DNA of 64,000 nucleotides from Nocardia anaemiae NBRC 100462. GTDB taxonomy: Bacteria; Actinomycetota; Actinomycetes; Mycobacteriales; Mycobacteriaceae. The position numbers were made by a program, and so were the translations under genes. Location of the stretch: contig NZ_BDAZ01000031.1 of NCBI RefSeq assembly GCF_001612725.1, positions 62,001-126,000 of the forward strand, in the 5' to 3' direction. A model generated the notes under the pieces. The model had not been told where the DNA came from and searched no databases. It was given only the letters and a program-made list of their open reading frames with translations. Positions 17,788-25,669 of the stretch are shown here, piece after piece. How positions within the stretch are numbered: position 1 is the first letter of the stretch; the number at the start of each line of letters is the position of its first letter.

Positions 17788-18029
17788 GCGGCACCATTGA
17801 TTTCGGCGTCATCGAGCCCGAGCACCCGATCAGCCCAGGCAAGGTCTTCATCCGTCACACCAGCCTCGCGCGCAAGTTCGTCGGCGATCTCCCGTGCCGT
17901 GGCCCAGTCGGGTTCACGGCGGGCAATGTCGGAAAACCAGGCGGAGACAGAGGGAGCTTCGCCATGGTTCACGGCGGCCTCGGCCTTGGCTGCCACGTCG
18001 TCGGGAATGCTGATCGTAATCCGCTTCAT
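17784..18029 (-). CDS. vapB: VapB-like ribbon-helix-helix antitoxin
   Basis: 81 aa. The N-terminal strand MKRITISIPDDVAAKAEAAV is typical of RHH/CopG DNA-binding antitoxins. The acidic C-terminus (TDEDLAWADRVLGLDDAE) would wrap the toxin. It sits upstream of vapC with a 4-bp overlap. A perfect palindrome 18 bp upstream of its start codon is the expected autoregulatory operator. Role: DNA binding, repression of its own operon and neutralisation of VapC. Confidence 0.88.
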   Translation of the reverse strand: MKRITISIPDDVAAKAEAAVNHGEAPSVSAWFSDIARREPDWATAREIADELAREAGVTDEDLAWADRVLGLDDAEINGAA

Positions 18030-18047
18030 ACCTCATTCCGACCGAGA

Positions 18048-18065
18048 GTATGAAGATGTTCATAC
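18048..18065. promoter_or_regulatory. Probable VapBC operator
   Basis: Perfect palindrome GTATGAA-gatg-TTCATAC, 18 bp upstream of the vapB start codon. A further TTCATAC half-site overlaps the start codon itself (about 18025-18031). Spacing and position are as expected for autoregulation by an RHH antitoxin. Confidence 0.7.
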
Positions 18066-18236
18066 CATTTTCGACGCCATCGGATAGCCGAACCGCCGCC
18101 CGATCTGCCGTGGATCGGGCCCATGTGACTGGCCACCAGGGCGGTGGTCATCGGGGCAAGATCACGCGTCGGACGCTGCGGCTTCTGTCGGCCGGAACTC
18201 GGCGTCATCGGCGAATTCCACCGCTAGCATTGCGGC

Positions 18237-18890
18237 ATGTCCACGCCACGCATCGAGCGCCCGGACCTCCCCGAGTACATGACCTGGGAAGAACTGGAGC
18301 GTCTTCCCCAAGAGATCGCCGAGCAGATCGAGCTATGGAATGGACGCGTGGTGTGGGTGCGCCGCGGCCCGGCTGAGCATCAGACCTTCTCGAACCGTCT
18401 CTGGAGCACGATCGAACGCTGCGCGCGAAAGACTATGTCGGAGCATCCTGAGCACTGTTGGCGGGTGACCACCGAGACGAACGTATTCCTCGGACGCAAC
18501 GGCAAGTCCGATTTCCTGACACCCGACTTCCTCGTCCACCGCTGCCTCGAGTCCTCTTACCAGGATCTTCGAAGTGCCGATGTCGTGCTGGTCGGCGAGG
18601 TCCTGTCGCCCTCGAACACCCAGACCGATATCGAGGCGAAGAAAGGCCGCTACGCAGCCGCTGGTATCCCGTGGTACTGGGAAGTGCGCTTGGACCGCGA
18701 ATCCAGCGCCATCGCCACCGTCCGCGCCTACGGTCTCGATATTGGGCACGCCCAGCTGCCGGACGGCGTCCATCCGCTGCGCCCGACCAACTACATCCTC
18801 GCCGACGAATGGACCCACGAGAACCCGGACGGCATCGCCATCGACTCCCCCTTCGCCATCACCATCCCATGGACCGAACTCGAATACTGA
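18237..18890 (+). CDS. Uma2 family (DUF820) endonuclease-like protein
   Basis: 217 aa with the family layout: an N-terminal WEELERLP segment, then a PD-(D/E)XK-type core. Candidate catalytic residues are D97 in TPDFLV, E121 in VGEVLSPSN and K135/K136. Uma2 proteins resemble restriction-type nucleases and are very common in actinobacteria and cyanobacteria; their biological substrate is not known. The gene stands alone, beside a toxin-antitoxin pair and a vapC fragment, in a small accessory patch. Confidence 0.9.
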   Translation: MSTPRIERPDLPEYMTWEELERLPQEIAEQIELWNGRVVWVRRGPAEHQTFSNRLWSTIERCARKTMSEHPEHCWRVTTETNVFLGRNGKSDFLTPDFLVHRCLESSYQDLRSADVVLVGEVLSPSNTQTDIEAKKGRYAAAGIPWYWEVRLDRESSAIATVRAYGLDIGHAQLPDGVHPLRPTNYILADEWTHENPDGIAIDSPFAITIPWTELEY

Positions 18891-18900
18891 TCGCGGGCGC

Positions 18901-18945
18901 AAACCACTTCGAGGCGGACGTTCGAGTCGAGAGCAGTCCACGATC
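18901..18945 (-). pseudogene. Remnant of a vapC 3' end
   Basis: On the minus strand this stretch encodes ALDSNVRLEVV, matching the C-terminus ALDPNVRLEVV of VapC at 17413, and the flanking DNA is similar over about 40 bases. Here the frame reads on into unrelated codons and there is no full PIN domain. I read it as a leftover of a second, decayed vapC copy. Confidence 0.55.
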
Positions 18946-18955
18946 CCCACGTGCC

Positions 18956-18987
18956 GGTGGCGGTAAACAGCGCTGTTTGCCACCACC
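18956..18987. terminator. Hairpin between Uma2 gene and minus-strand operon
   Basis: Two 16-base arms directly abut; GGTGGCGGTAAACAGC pairs at 14 of 16 positions with the following bases. It lies between convergent genes ending at 18890 and 19006. Confidence 0.55.
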
Positions 18988-19005
18988 AGCGCATGGTGAT
19001 CTTGG

Positions 19006-19374
19006 TCAGTGACATGTGAAGCGGCGGCCGGTGAGGGTGGCGGGGAGTGGGCCGCGGCGTGGGGTGCCGGATAGGTCGTAGAAGGTCGCGCTGGCCGATC
19101 CGGTGAATTCGTCGCCGTGCACGGTCAGGTCGAAGCGCACGATTCCCTTCTGGACCGATGACGGATCCGCGCGGTCGACAGTGAACTCCACGAACGCGCC
19201 CGATACCGTTGCGCCGTCTGCCTTCCAGGTGCCCATGCCGTTGCTGTCGCTGGTGGCACGGTTGCCGTGGTCCGGATTCGATTGCGCCATAGTGCCATCC
19301 GCGTGGAAGGTCATGACGTGATAGCCGAACGGTGCGCCGTTGGCCATTACTTCCCAGACGCCGACGATGCTCAT
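19006..19374 (-). CDS. Small beta-rich hypothetical protein (122 aa)
   Basis: The start is set at the ATG at 19374, which overlaps the stop of the upstream aminotransferase by 4 bp; the frame continues upstream but only antisense to that gene. The protein opens with SIVGVWEVMANG and alternates hydrophobic strands with turns (GTWKADGATVSGAF, LTVHGDEFTGSA). This pattern resembles lipocalin-like or calycin small beta barrels. It is the third gene of a coupled operon with a cupin and a PLP enzyme. The function is unknown. Confidence 0.75.
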   Translation of the reverse strand: MSIVGVWEVMANGAPFGYHVMTFHADGTMAQSNPDHGNRATSDSNGMGTWKADGATVSGAFVEFTVDRADPSSVQKGIVRFDLTVHGDEFTGSASATFYDLSGTPRRGPLPATLTGRRFTCH

Positions 19375-20546
19375 CCGCACAGTCCGGCGAGCAGTTCGAT
19401 GCCGGGGTCGATCCGATGTTCGGGCACGCTGGCGAAGCTCAGCCGGAGCGCATTGCGGGGGGCGTCGGGGCCTGCGTAGAAGGCGGATCCGGGCAGGAAG
19501 GCCACACCCCTGCGCAAAGCTGGGGCAACCAACATGTCGGCATCGAAATCCGTTGGGCCCTCGACCCATACGAACATTCCGCCATCGGGCTCGGTCCAGC
19601 TGAATCCGGATGGAAAGTACTTCTCCAATGCGGCTACCACCATATTCAGTTTGGCCGCATAGGATTTCAGAAGCAGGCTCAGATGCGCGGATCCCACTGG
19701 CGTGCCAAGGAATTCGGCGGCGATCGCCTGGTTAAACGTGGATGTCTGCATATCGATGCCCTGTTTGAGGGCGAGCACGGGCTCGAGCAATTCGTCCGGC
19801 AGTACCGTGACACCGATCCGCAATGCTGGCGCAAGGGTTTTCGACAGGGAGGTGATGTAGGCGGTTCGGTCCGGCGCGAAGGACCAGACCGTCGGCAAGG
19901 GCTCGCCGCGATACCGCAGGTCGCTGTATACATCGTCTTCCACGACCAGTGACTGGTGCCGGGTGATCACCTCGGCGACCTGAGCGCGCCGGGCCGCGGA
20001 CATGGTTCGCCCGGTCGGATTCTGAAAGGTCGGCAGAAGGTAGACGAACGCCGGAGCGTGTTGTGCCAGTGCATGATCCAATGCATCGGGCAGGATGCCG
20101 TCGGCGTCGGAGGCAACCTGGACCACCTGCGCGCCGTGGCTGCGGAAAACCTTCACCGCCGGACCGTAGGTCGGCGTCTCCACCAGCACCACCCCGCCGG
20201 GATACAGCAGCGCCATACAGATGTTGTGCAGCGCGCCGGATCCGCCCGTGGCGATATGCACCCGCTCCGGCGAACATCCGATGCCACGGCCGGACAACAG
20301 TATTCGCGCCTGCTCCAGCAGCGGCGGAAACCCCTGCGTGAGTCCGTACTGCAATGCGGTATTCCCGTACTTCGCGATCGCGGCCGTGGCCAGTGACGCC
20401 ACCAGCTCACCCGGCAGCAAAGCCGGATCCGGCGCACCGACCGCGAACGAGATCACATCCGGTCGGCGCGCCAATGTCGCGAACGCGTCGTCGATCGGCC
20501 CGCTGCGCATGGCCGCTTCCCGGCCGAGCGCGACACCTGTGCTCAT
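19371..20546 (-). CDS. PLP-dependent aminotransferase, class I/II (MocR-related, no HTH)
   Basis: 391 aa from the ATG at 20546, which overlaps the stop of the cupin gene by 4 bp. It contains the class I/II aminotransferase core: GGSGALHNI phosphate cup, LPTFQNPTG loop, VVEDDVYSDLRY, and the Schiff-base lysine K236 in SLSKTLAPALRIG. It resembles the aminotransferase half of MocR/PdxR proteins and 2-aminoadipate aminotransferases but has no N-terminal DNA-binding domain. It probably transaminates an amino or 2-oxo acid in a short pathway with the cupin. The substrate cannot be deduced. Confidence 0.92.
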   Translation of the reverse strand: MSTGVALGREAAMRSGPIDDAFATLARRPDVISFAVGAPDPALLPGELVASLATAAIAKYGNTALQYGLTQGFPPLLEQARILLSGRGIGCSPERVHIATGGSGALHNICMALLYPGGVVLVETPTYGPAVKVFRSHGAQVVQVASDADGILPDALDHALAQHAPAFVYLLPTFQNPTGRTMSAARRAQVAEVITRHQSLVVEDDVYSDLRYRGEPLPTVWSFAPDRTAYITSLSKTLAPALRIGVTVLPDELLEPVLALKQGIDMQTSTFNQAIAAEFLGTPVGSAHLSLLLKSYAAKLNMVVAALEKYFPSGFSWTEPDGGMFVWVEGPTDFDADMLVAPALRRGVAFLPGSAFYAGPDAPRNALRLSFASVPEHRIDPGIELLAGLCG

Positions 20547-20995
20547 ACCCGAGCCAACTCGTGCCGCAATCGCGCGGCGATTTCCACCGCCGCGGCATCG
20601 AATTCCGGGGTCAATACCAAATCGGCGCTGAACAGCGGATCGGTGCGTACATCCACCGCCACCAAACCCTCGGTGTCGCTGAGATTCACCGGCACGTGCA
20701 CCACGCCCTGCGGGATGTACAGAAATTCGCCGGGCCCGTGCACATAGGGCTCCAATTCGGGGCCGATCAGCGTCACCGCCCGTCCCGTCACGCAGAACAC
20801 GATGGTTTCGCTGTGCTCGTGCAGATGCGCCCGCGCCACCTTCCCCGGTGCCATTTTCACCATGGCGGCCGAAATACCCTCGGCCCCGCAGGTATTCGCG
20901 GTTATGCAGGGCAGTAGATGCTGCTCCTGCGGTCCCACTACCTCCGCGACGTCGGCTGCGGCGACCACTCGCACGGCCTTGGCAATATTTCCCAT
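20543..20995 (-). CDS. Cupin domain protein
   Basis: 150 aa. Cupin motif 1 (AHLHEHSETIVFCVTGRAV) and motif 2 (PGEFLYIPQGVVHVPVNLS) are both present with metal-binding histidines, so it is a single-domain cupin. It is the first gene of a three-gene operon with ATGA overlaps throughout. In such contexts cupins act as isomerases, dioxygenases or small-molecule sensors. The co-encoded PLP enzyme suggests amino-acid-derived chemistry, but no specific reaction is visible. Confidence 0.9.
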   Translation of the reverse strand: MGNIAKAVRVVAAADVAEVVGPQEQHLLPCITANTCGAEGISAAMVKMAPGKVARAHLHEHSETIVFCVTGRAVTLIGPELEPYVHGPGEFLYIPQGVVHVPVNLSDTEGLVAVDVRTDPLFSADLVLTPEFDAAAVEIAARLRHELARV

Positions 20996-21313
20996 TCGGC
21001 AATCCCAGATATCGATGGATCAGCAACTGGCAGGCTATGGCACGCACCCATCGCGAACATCCGCCGCGGCCGACCGAAATATCCGCACTGTCCGTCTATC
21101 GTCTCGGTCCTGGCTCGACTGGATGAACGGCCGCAACCGCATCGAATCCGCCGCACGAGGTTACCGCCGGGCGATCCACCTATCGCGGATGCGGATATTC
21201 CCGTCCGAAATGGCGGATGATCCGGCACTCCGACTGGCCTAGTGTCCAGAATGCGACCGCCCGGCCGGTACGAATCAGCCGGGCACAGAGCATTCGAACG
21301 CAGAGGATCGGGT
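20996..21313. other. Divergent intergenic region
   Basis: 318 bp between the cupin operon (minus) and the response regulator (plus). It must hold both promoters. I see no convincing gene, hairpin or clear repeat in it. Confidence 0.5.
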
Positions 21314-22045
21314 ATGCGGGTGATCGTGGTCGACAACAACGACGATACCGGCGACGCGCTGGTGCGCAAGTTGCGTCTGCGTGGGCATCATGTCGATCGC
21401 AAACGTCGGGGTTCGGATCTGCTGGTTACCCATCATCGCTATCACGCGGTCATTCTGGACCTCGACTTGCCAGATATGTCCGGATTGGCGGCGCTGCGCA
21501 AGCTGCGGGAGGTCAGCTCGGTGCCCGTGGTCGTGCTCACCTCCGATACCGACGAGCGCTCGGTGGTGCGGGCATTGCGCAGTGGCGCCGACGATTACCT
21601 CGTGAAACCGCCGCGGGTGGCCGAGTTGACGGCTCGGCTGCACGCGATTACGCGACGCCTTCCCGCCGCTGCGAACCTCACGCCGACAACGATGGTCGTC
21701 GCGGGCGATGTGCAGGTGGATCTGGAAGCCGAGACGGTCGAGGTCGCCGGACGACAGGTACAGCTGACGCGGGTCGAGTTCGCGGTATTGCGGGCACTGC
21801 TCGAGCAACCCGGTGCGGCGGTCAGCCGCCAGCAGCTGCTGGACCGGATCTGGGGCGATGCCTTTGTCGCGGTGTCGCATTCGCTGTACGTGCACGTCAA
21901 TGCACTGCGCAGCAAGTTGAGTCGTCCCGGATTGATTACGACCATCCACAGCTATGGCTACCGATGGAATCCCGGTGCCGTGCGGACTTCGGCCGATATC
22001 GAGGAGTCGATGGCGATGAGCGCGCTGGCAGGCAGCACCGCCTGA
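21314..22045 (+). CDS. OmpR/PhoB-family response regulator (orphan)
   Basis: 243 aa from the ATG at 21314, preceded by AGAGGATCGG as ribosome site. The receiver domain (residues 1-118) has the phospho-acceptor D49 in LDLDLPDMSG, the switch Thr in VVLTSD and the Lys in YLVKPP. The winged-helix DNA-binding domain (about 140-230) has LTRVEFAVLRALLEQPG, RQQLLDRIWG and the VHVNALRSKL recognition helix. The usual acidic pair after the first strand is D7-N8 rather than Asp-Asp, which could alter Mg binding. No histidine kinase is encoded nearby, so the partner is elsewhere or absent. Confidence 0.93.
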   Translation: MRVIVVDNNDDTGDALVRKLRLRGHHVDRKRRGSDLLVTHHRYHAVILDLDLPDMSGLAALRKLREVSSVPVVVLTSDTDERSVVRALRSGADDYLVKPPRVAELTARLHAITRRLPAAANLTPTTMVVAGDVQVDLEAETVEVAGRQVQLTRVEFAVLRALLEQPGAAVSRQQLLDRIWGDAFVAVSHSLYVHVNALRSKLSRPGLITTIHSYGYRWNPGAVRTSADIEESMAMSALAGSTA

Positions 22046-22225
22046 GCGGTCACCGAATCGGTAGTCTCGCCGCGCTTCCGTCGAACGTAGTCGAATGGTT
22101 GTCGCCCACGCCGAATTCGACCGCAATATCACTACGCTCGGCGAGCTGCCGGAAGCGGGATAGCGCGGCAAGCAATCTGGATGTGGCACTAGGAGACCGC
22201 GTGAACGGGCTGAGTCGCCTGACAA

Positions 22226-23632
22226 TCAGCGGGTCGGCGATTGCGACCAGCGCGGCATCAGGATCGCGGCGAGGACCGCGCCGGTGAAAAGCAGTGCACC
22301 GCAGATCAACAGCGCAATTCGGAAGCCGCTGCCGAAGGCCGCGGTATCGGCGATTCCCGCACCGGAAATGCCGACAAGCCCAGGCAGTGCGGCAACCGCG
22401 AGCAACTGTGCGGTGCGGGCGACCGCATTGTTCACCCCGGAGGCGATCCCGGAATCCGTTGCCGACACCGCGGCGAATACCGCACCTGTCAGCGGAGCCA
22501 CGAAGACGGCCAACCCGATGCCCAGTACGATGGTTCCCGGCAATACCGCACGGAGATAGCTTGTGTGCGAGCCGATCCCGGTCAGCAGAACCGCACCGCA
22601 GGCGGCGAGCGCAGGCCCGAGAATCATCGGCATCCGCGCGCCGTGTCGCTGCGCCCATCGACCGGCCGATGCCGACGACACCAGCATGATCCCGGTGATC
22701 GGCACCGTCGCCAGGCCCGCCGCCAGCGGCGAGTAACCCGCAAATACCTGCAATTGCAGTGGCAGCAGGAAGTAGACACCGCCGAGACCGGCATAGACGG
22801 CAGCCGTCACCAGGTTGGCCGCGGTGAACACACGCGAGCAGAACAGTGCGGGTGGCAGTAGTGGGTGCGCACCGCGCAGCTGGATCCAGGCGAATATCCC
22901 GAGTAGTGCCACGCCCAGCAGCGACATCCACCCACGCGCACCGATGAGCCCATAGGTCAACGCACCCAGCCCGGCAGCGGCGGTCGCCGCACCCGGCAGA
23001 TCGAGCGGCCGCGCATCCGCATCCCGCGACTCCGGAAGAAACCGCACCGATACGACGACAACAGCCACGGCGAATGGCACGTTGACCAGAAAAACCGAGC
23101 GCCAACCGGCCAACTCGGTCAACCAGCCGCCGACAATCGGCCCAACCGCCTCGATGACGCCGATGAGCCCCGCCCACAAGCCAATTGCGGCTCCATGGTC
23201 GCGCCGATCGATCGAGGCCGAGATCAATGCCAAGCTGCCCGGAGTGATCAACGCACCCGCGACACCCTGCAGCACCCGCGCCGCGACGAGCATTTCCATC
23301 GAGGAAGCCAGGCTGCACAACAACGACGCCAACGCGAAACCGCCACTGCCCCAGACAAATACCGCGCGCCGCCCCAGCCGATCCCCCAGTGCCCCGCCGA
23401 CCAGAATCAGCGACGCCAAGGCCAGCGTGTAGCCACCGACGACCCACTGCAAATCGGCCACATCGTCACCGAGACTCGAACCGATTTGCGGCACAGCGAT
23501 ATTGACGACCGACGCGTCGAGCACCACGACCGCCGATCCGAGCACCGCCGCCGCGACAACCCACCGTCCGGTGGCTGAACGCAGCCGCGGCGGTGCGGAT
23601 GCCGCAAGGTTCGGTACAACGAGATCGCTCAT
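22226..23632 (-). CDS. MFS drug/metabolite exporter, DHA2 (EmrB/QacA) type
   Basis: 468 aa with about 14 hydrophobic helices, the size of the DHA2 subfamily. Diagnostic motifs are the D-A-S-V-V-N-I-A-V-P-Q-I in helix 1, the G-D-R-L-G-R-R loop between helices 2 and 3, and G-P-I-V-G-G-W-L in helix 5. It is a proton-driven exporter in the plasma membrane. Its start codon overlaps the stop of egtD by 4 bp, so the two are co-translated. This raises the possibility that it exports a product related to hercynine or ergothioneine. The substrate is an inference, not seen. Confidence 0.93.
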   Translation of the reverse strand: MSDLVVPNLAASAPPRLRSATGRWVVAAAVLGSAVVVLDASVVNIAVPQIGSSLGDDVADLQWVVGGYTLALASLILVGGALGDRLGRRAVFVWGSGGFALASLLCSLASSMEMLVAARVLQGVAGALITPGSLALISASIDRRDHGAAIGLWAGLIGVIEAVGPIVGGWLTELAGWRSVFLVNVPFAVAVVVVSVRFLPESRDADARPLDLPGAATAAAGLGALTYGLIGARGWMSLLGVALLGIFAWIQLRGAHPLLPPALFCSRVFTAANLVTAAVYAGLGGVYFLLPLQLQVFAGYSPLAAGLATVPITGIMLVSSASAGRWAQRHGARMPMILGPALAACGAVLLTGIGSHTSYLRAVLPGTIVLGIGLAVFVAPLTGAVFAAVSATDSGIASGVNNAVARTAQLLAVAALPGLVGISGAGIADTAAFGSGFRIALLICGALLFTGAVLAAILMPRWSQSPTR

Positions 23633-24606
23633 CCTCGGCAGGCGAGAACCAGCGCGAACCGATCATCCGAATCGGTCCACGAATGCTGTACCCGGAAGCC
23701 GGAGGTCTCGAGCTCCCGATGAAATTCGGTCAGCCGGAACTTGGCCGAGATCTCGGTGCGCAGCTGCTCACCCGCCGCGAACTCGACAGCGAGATCGAGC
23801 TCGGCGACGGTGACCGACATATCGGCCGTGGCCTCCAGCCGCATCTCGATCCACTCGTTGTCCGGATCCCACACCGCGATATGTGCGAACCGGCCCGGGT
23901 CGAAATCGGCGCCGAGCCGCTGGTTCACCACATGCAGGATGTTGCGATTGAACTCGGCGGTCACCCCTGCGACATCGTCATATGCGGGGACCATGACCGC
24001 AGGATCGACCACCAGTCCGACGCCGAGCAACAACTGTTCGCCCGGCTCGGTCACCGCGTGGACGCAACGGTAGAAATCCGCGCGCTCCTCCGGCACCAGA
24101 TTGCCCAGTGTGCCGCCGAGCAGGGCGATCAGCCGCCGGTCACCGCGCGGCAAGGTGTGCAGCATGCTGGTGAAATCGCTGATCACCCCGTGCACCGCGA
24201 GATCGGGATATTCCTCGTGGATCCAGGTCACCGCGGCGCGCAGCGCAGATGACGAAACATCCTGCGGCAGATACCTTTTCAGGGACCCATGCGCACGCAA
24301 AGCGGTCAAGAGCAGACGCGTCTTCTCCGATGAACCCGAGCCGAGTTCGATCAGCTCGCCCGCCTCGGCCGCCGCCGACGCGATCGCATCGGCACTCCGA
24401 CGTAAGAGCGTCCGCTCGGTGCGGGTGGGGTAATACTCGGGTAGCTCGGTAATCGCTTCGAACAGCTTGCTGCCCTGTTCGTCATAGAACCATTTGGACG
24501 GCAGCCACTTCCGGCTTCCGATCAGCCCGCGCTGGACATCGGCACGCAGTGCGGCCGCGAGATCGTGCTCGGTGAGTTGGATATCGATACTGACGTGAGG
24601 CCGCAC
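23629..24606 (-). CDS. egtD: L-histidine N-alpha-methyltransferase (EgtD family)
   Basis: 325 aa, the usual EgtD length. EgtD transfers three methyl groups from SAM to histidine to give hercynine, the first step of ergothioneine synthesis. Family signatures are SKWFYDEQGSKLFEAITELPEYYPTRTE in part, the SAM loop ELGSGSSEKTRLLL, the LGGTLGNL segment with its histidine-contacting Asn, AYDDVAGVTAEFNRN, and the substrate-pocket Met (WIEMRL) and Glu (RTEISAKFR). No egtA, egtB, egtC or egtE is nearby; instead the gene is coupled to an MFS exporter. It may therefore be a second, specialised copy. Confidence 0.9.
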   Translation of the reverse strand: MRPHVSIDIQLTEHDLAAALRADVQRGLIGSRKWLPSKWFYDEQGSKLFEAITELPEYYPTRTERTLLRRSADAIASAAAEAGELIELGSGSSEKTRLLLTALRAHGSLKRYLPQDVSSSALRAAVTWIHEEYPDLAVHGVISDFTSMLHTLPRGDRRLIALLGGTLGNLVPEERADFYRCVHAVTEPGEQLLLGVGLVVDPAVMVPAYDDVAGVTAEFNRNILHVVNQRLGADFDPGRFAHIAVWDPDNEWIEMRLEATADMSVTVAELDLAVEFAAGEQLRTEISAKFRLTEFHRELETSGFRVQHSWTDSDDRFALVLACRG

Positions 24607-24895
24607 TGGCTTACTCCGATCGATGCTGAATCGCCAGGGTCAGGTCTGGAGTACAAACCTCGCGGTCCGCTTCTCCGACAACGGAATTGTTGACGCAGCC
24701 ACCAGAGTCCCGCCAACCGGCGATTCGCATATTTACATCGACTTAAGTCTGGCCACACGCTGCGAATCAATCGGGTGAGCCCGCATGGTGGTCGACCACG
24801 GTGGGCCAGGCATCCCGGCCGCCGACCGCGATCGCCTGTTCAGACACCACCGAATCGGGTCATATGCGTCAGGATGAGTGAGAGGATCTTGGGGT

Positions 24896-25540
24896 ATGGA
24901 GGTGCCAAGGGATTCCTTCGGAGGGCGGCGGCCGACAAGTCATGAGCGGATGACGGGGCTGCCATGGGATGCGTCGTATCAGGATGGCCCTGCGCCCTGG
25001 GATGTGGGTCGGCCGCAGCAGGCAGTAGTGCGGTTGGGGACCGCTGGCGGGTTCGCGGGGGCGGTACTCGATGCGGGGTGTGGGAGCGGGGAGAATGCGC
25101 TGTGCATTGCGGCGCAGGGATTTTCGGTGCTCGGGGTCGATGTGGCCGAGACGGCATTGACGAGTGCGCGGGCCAAGGCTGCCGAGCATGGGATCGATGT
25201 CGAGTTCGTCGCGGCTGACGCGCTGCGATTGCAGGGATTGGGCCGCAAATTCGAGACAGTGCTGGATTGCGGGCTGTTCCACACCTTCGACGCGGACGAG
25301 CGACCAGGATATGCCGCGAGTCTGGCGTCGGTGACCGAGCCCGGCGGCACGCTGTATGTGTTGTGCTTCAGCAACGAGGGTCCCGAAACCGGACCGCACC
25401 CGGTCAGTCGCGAAGAGCTCGAGGCGGTTTTCGACGCCCACAGCGGCTGGCATATCGCCACTATCGAACCGGACCTGATCGAGACGAGGTTTCACGACCA
25501 GGGCGTACCGGCCTGGTTGGCCACGATCAAACGGAACTGA
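24896..25540 (+). CDS. Class I SAM-dependent methyltransferase
   Basis: 214 aa from the ATG at 24896 (an in-frame ATG lies 18 bp upstream). The SAM-binding motif I is VLDAGCGSGENAL, followed by GVDVAETAL, VAADAL and VLDCGLFHTF. It resembles thiopurine-methyltransferase-like and general small-molecule methyltransferases. It is monocistronic, facing away from egtD and converging on the LAL regulator. The substrate is unknown. Confidence 0.9.
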   Translation: MEVPRDSFGGRRPTSHERMTGLPWDASYQDGPAPWDVGRPQQAVVRLGTAGGFAGAVLDAGCGSGENALCIAAQGFSVLGVDVAETALTSARAKAAEHGIDVEFVAADALRLQGLGRKFETVLDCGLFHTFDADERPGYAASLASVTEPGGTLYVLCFSNEGPETGPHPVSREELEAVFDAHSGWHIATIEPDLIETRFHDQGVPAWLATIKRN

Positions 25541-25669
25541 GCCTCGTCCAGACAGGTCGCACTGCGACGACCGGCGTACGAGGCGCACCGTTCTATCGTG
25601 CTACCGCACGCATTTCACCGGTCTACTGTACGCGCGGGCGCGCTTCGGTACACCGGAGCGGGGTCGGCG

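Noticed and set aside
19375..19569. N-terminal extension of the small gene at 19006.
   Set aside because: It would lie antisense in frame to the aminotransferase 3' end and is Arg-rich; the ATGA overlap start at 19374 is better.
25600..25665. Possible terminator hairpin between the methyltransferase and the LAL regulator.
   Set aside because: Only partial pairing (GTAC...GTAC and CCGG...CCGG) with interruptions; not convincing.
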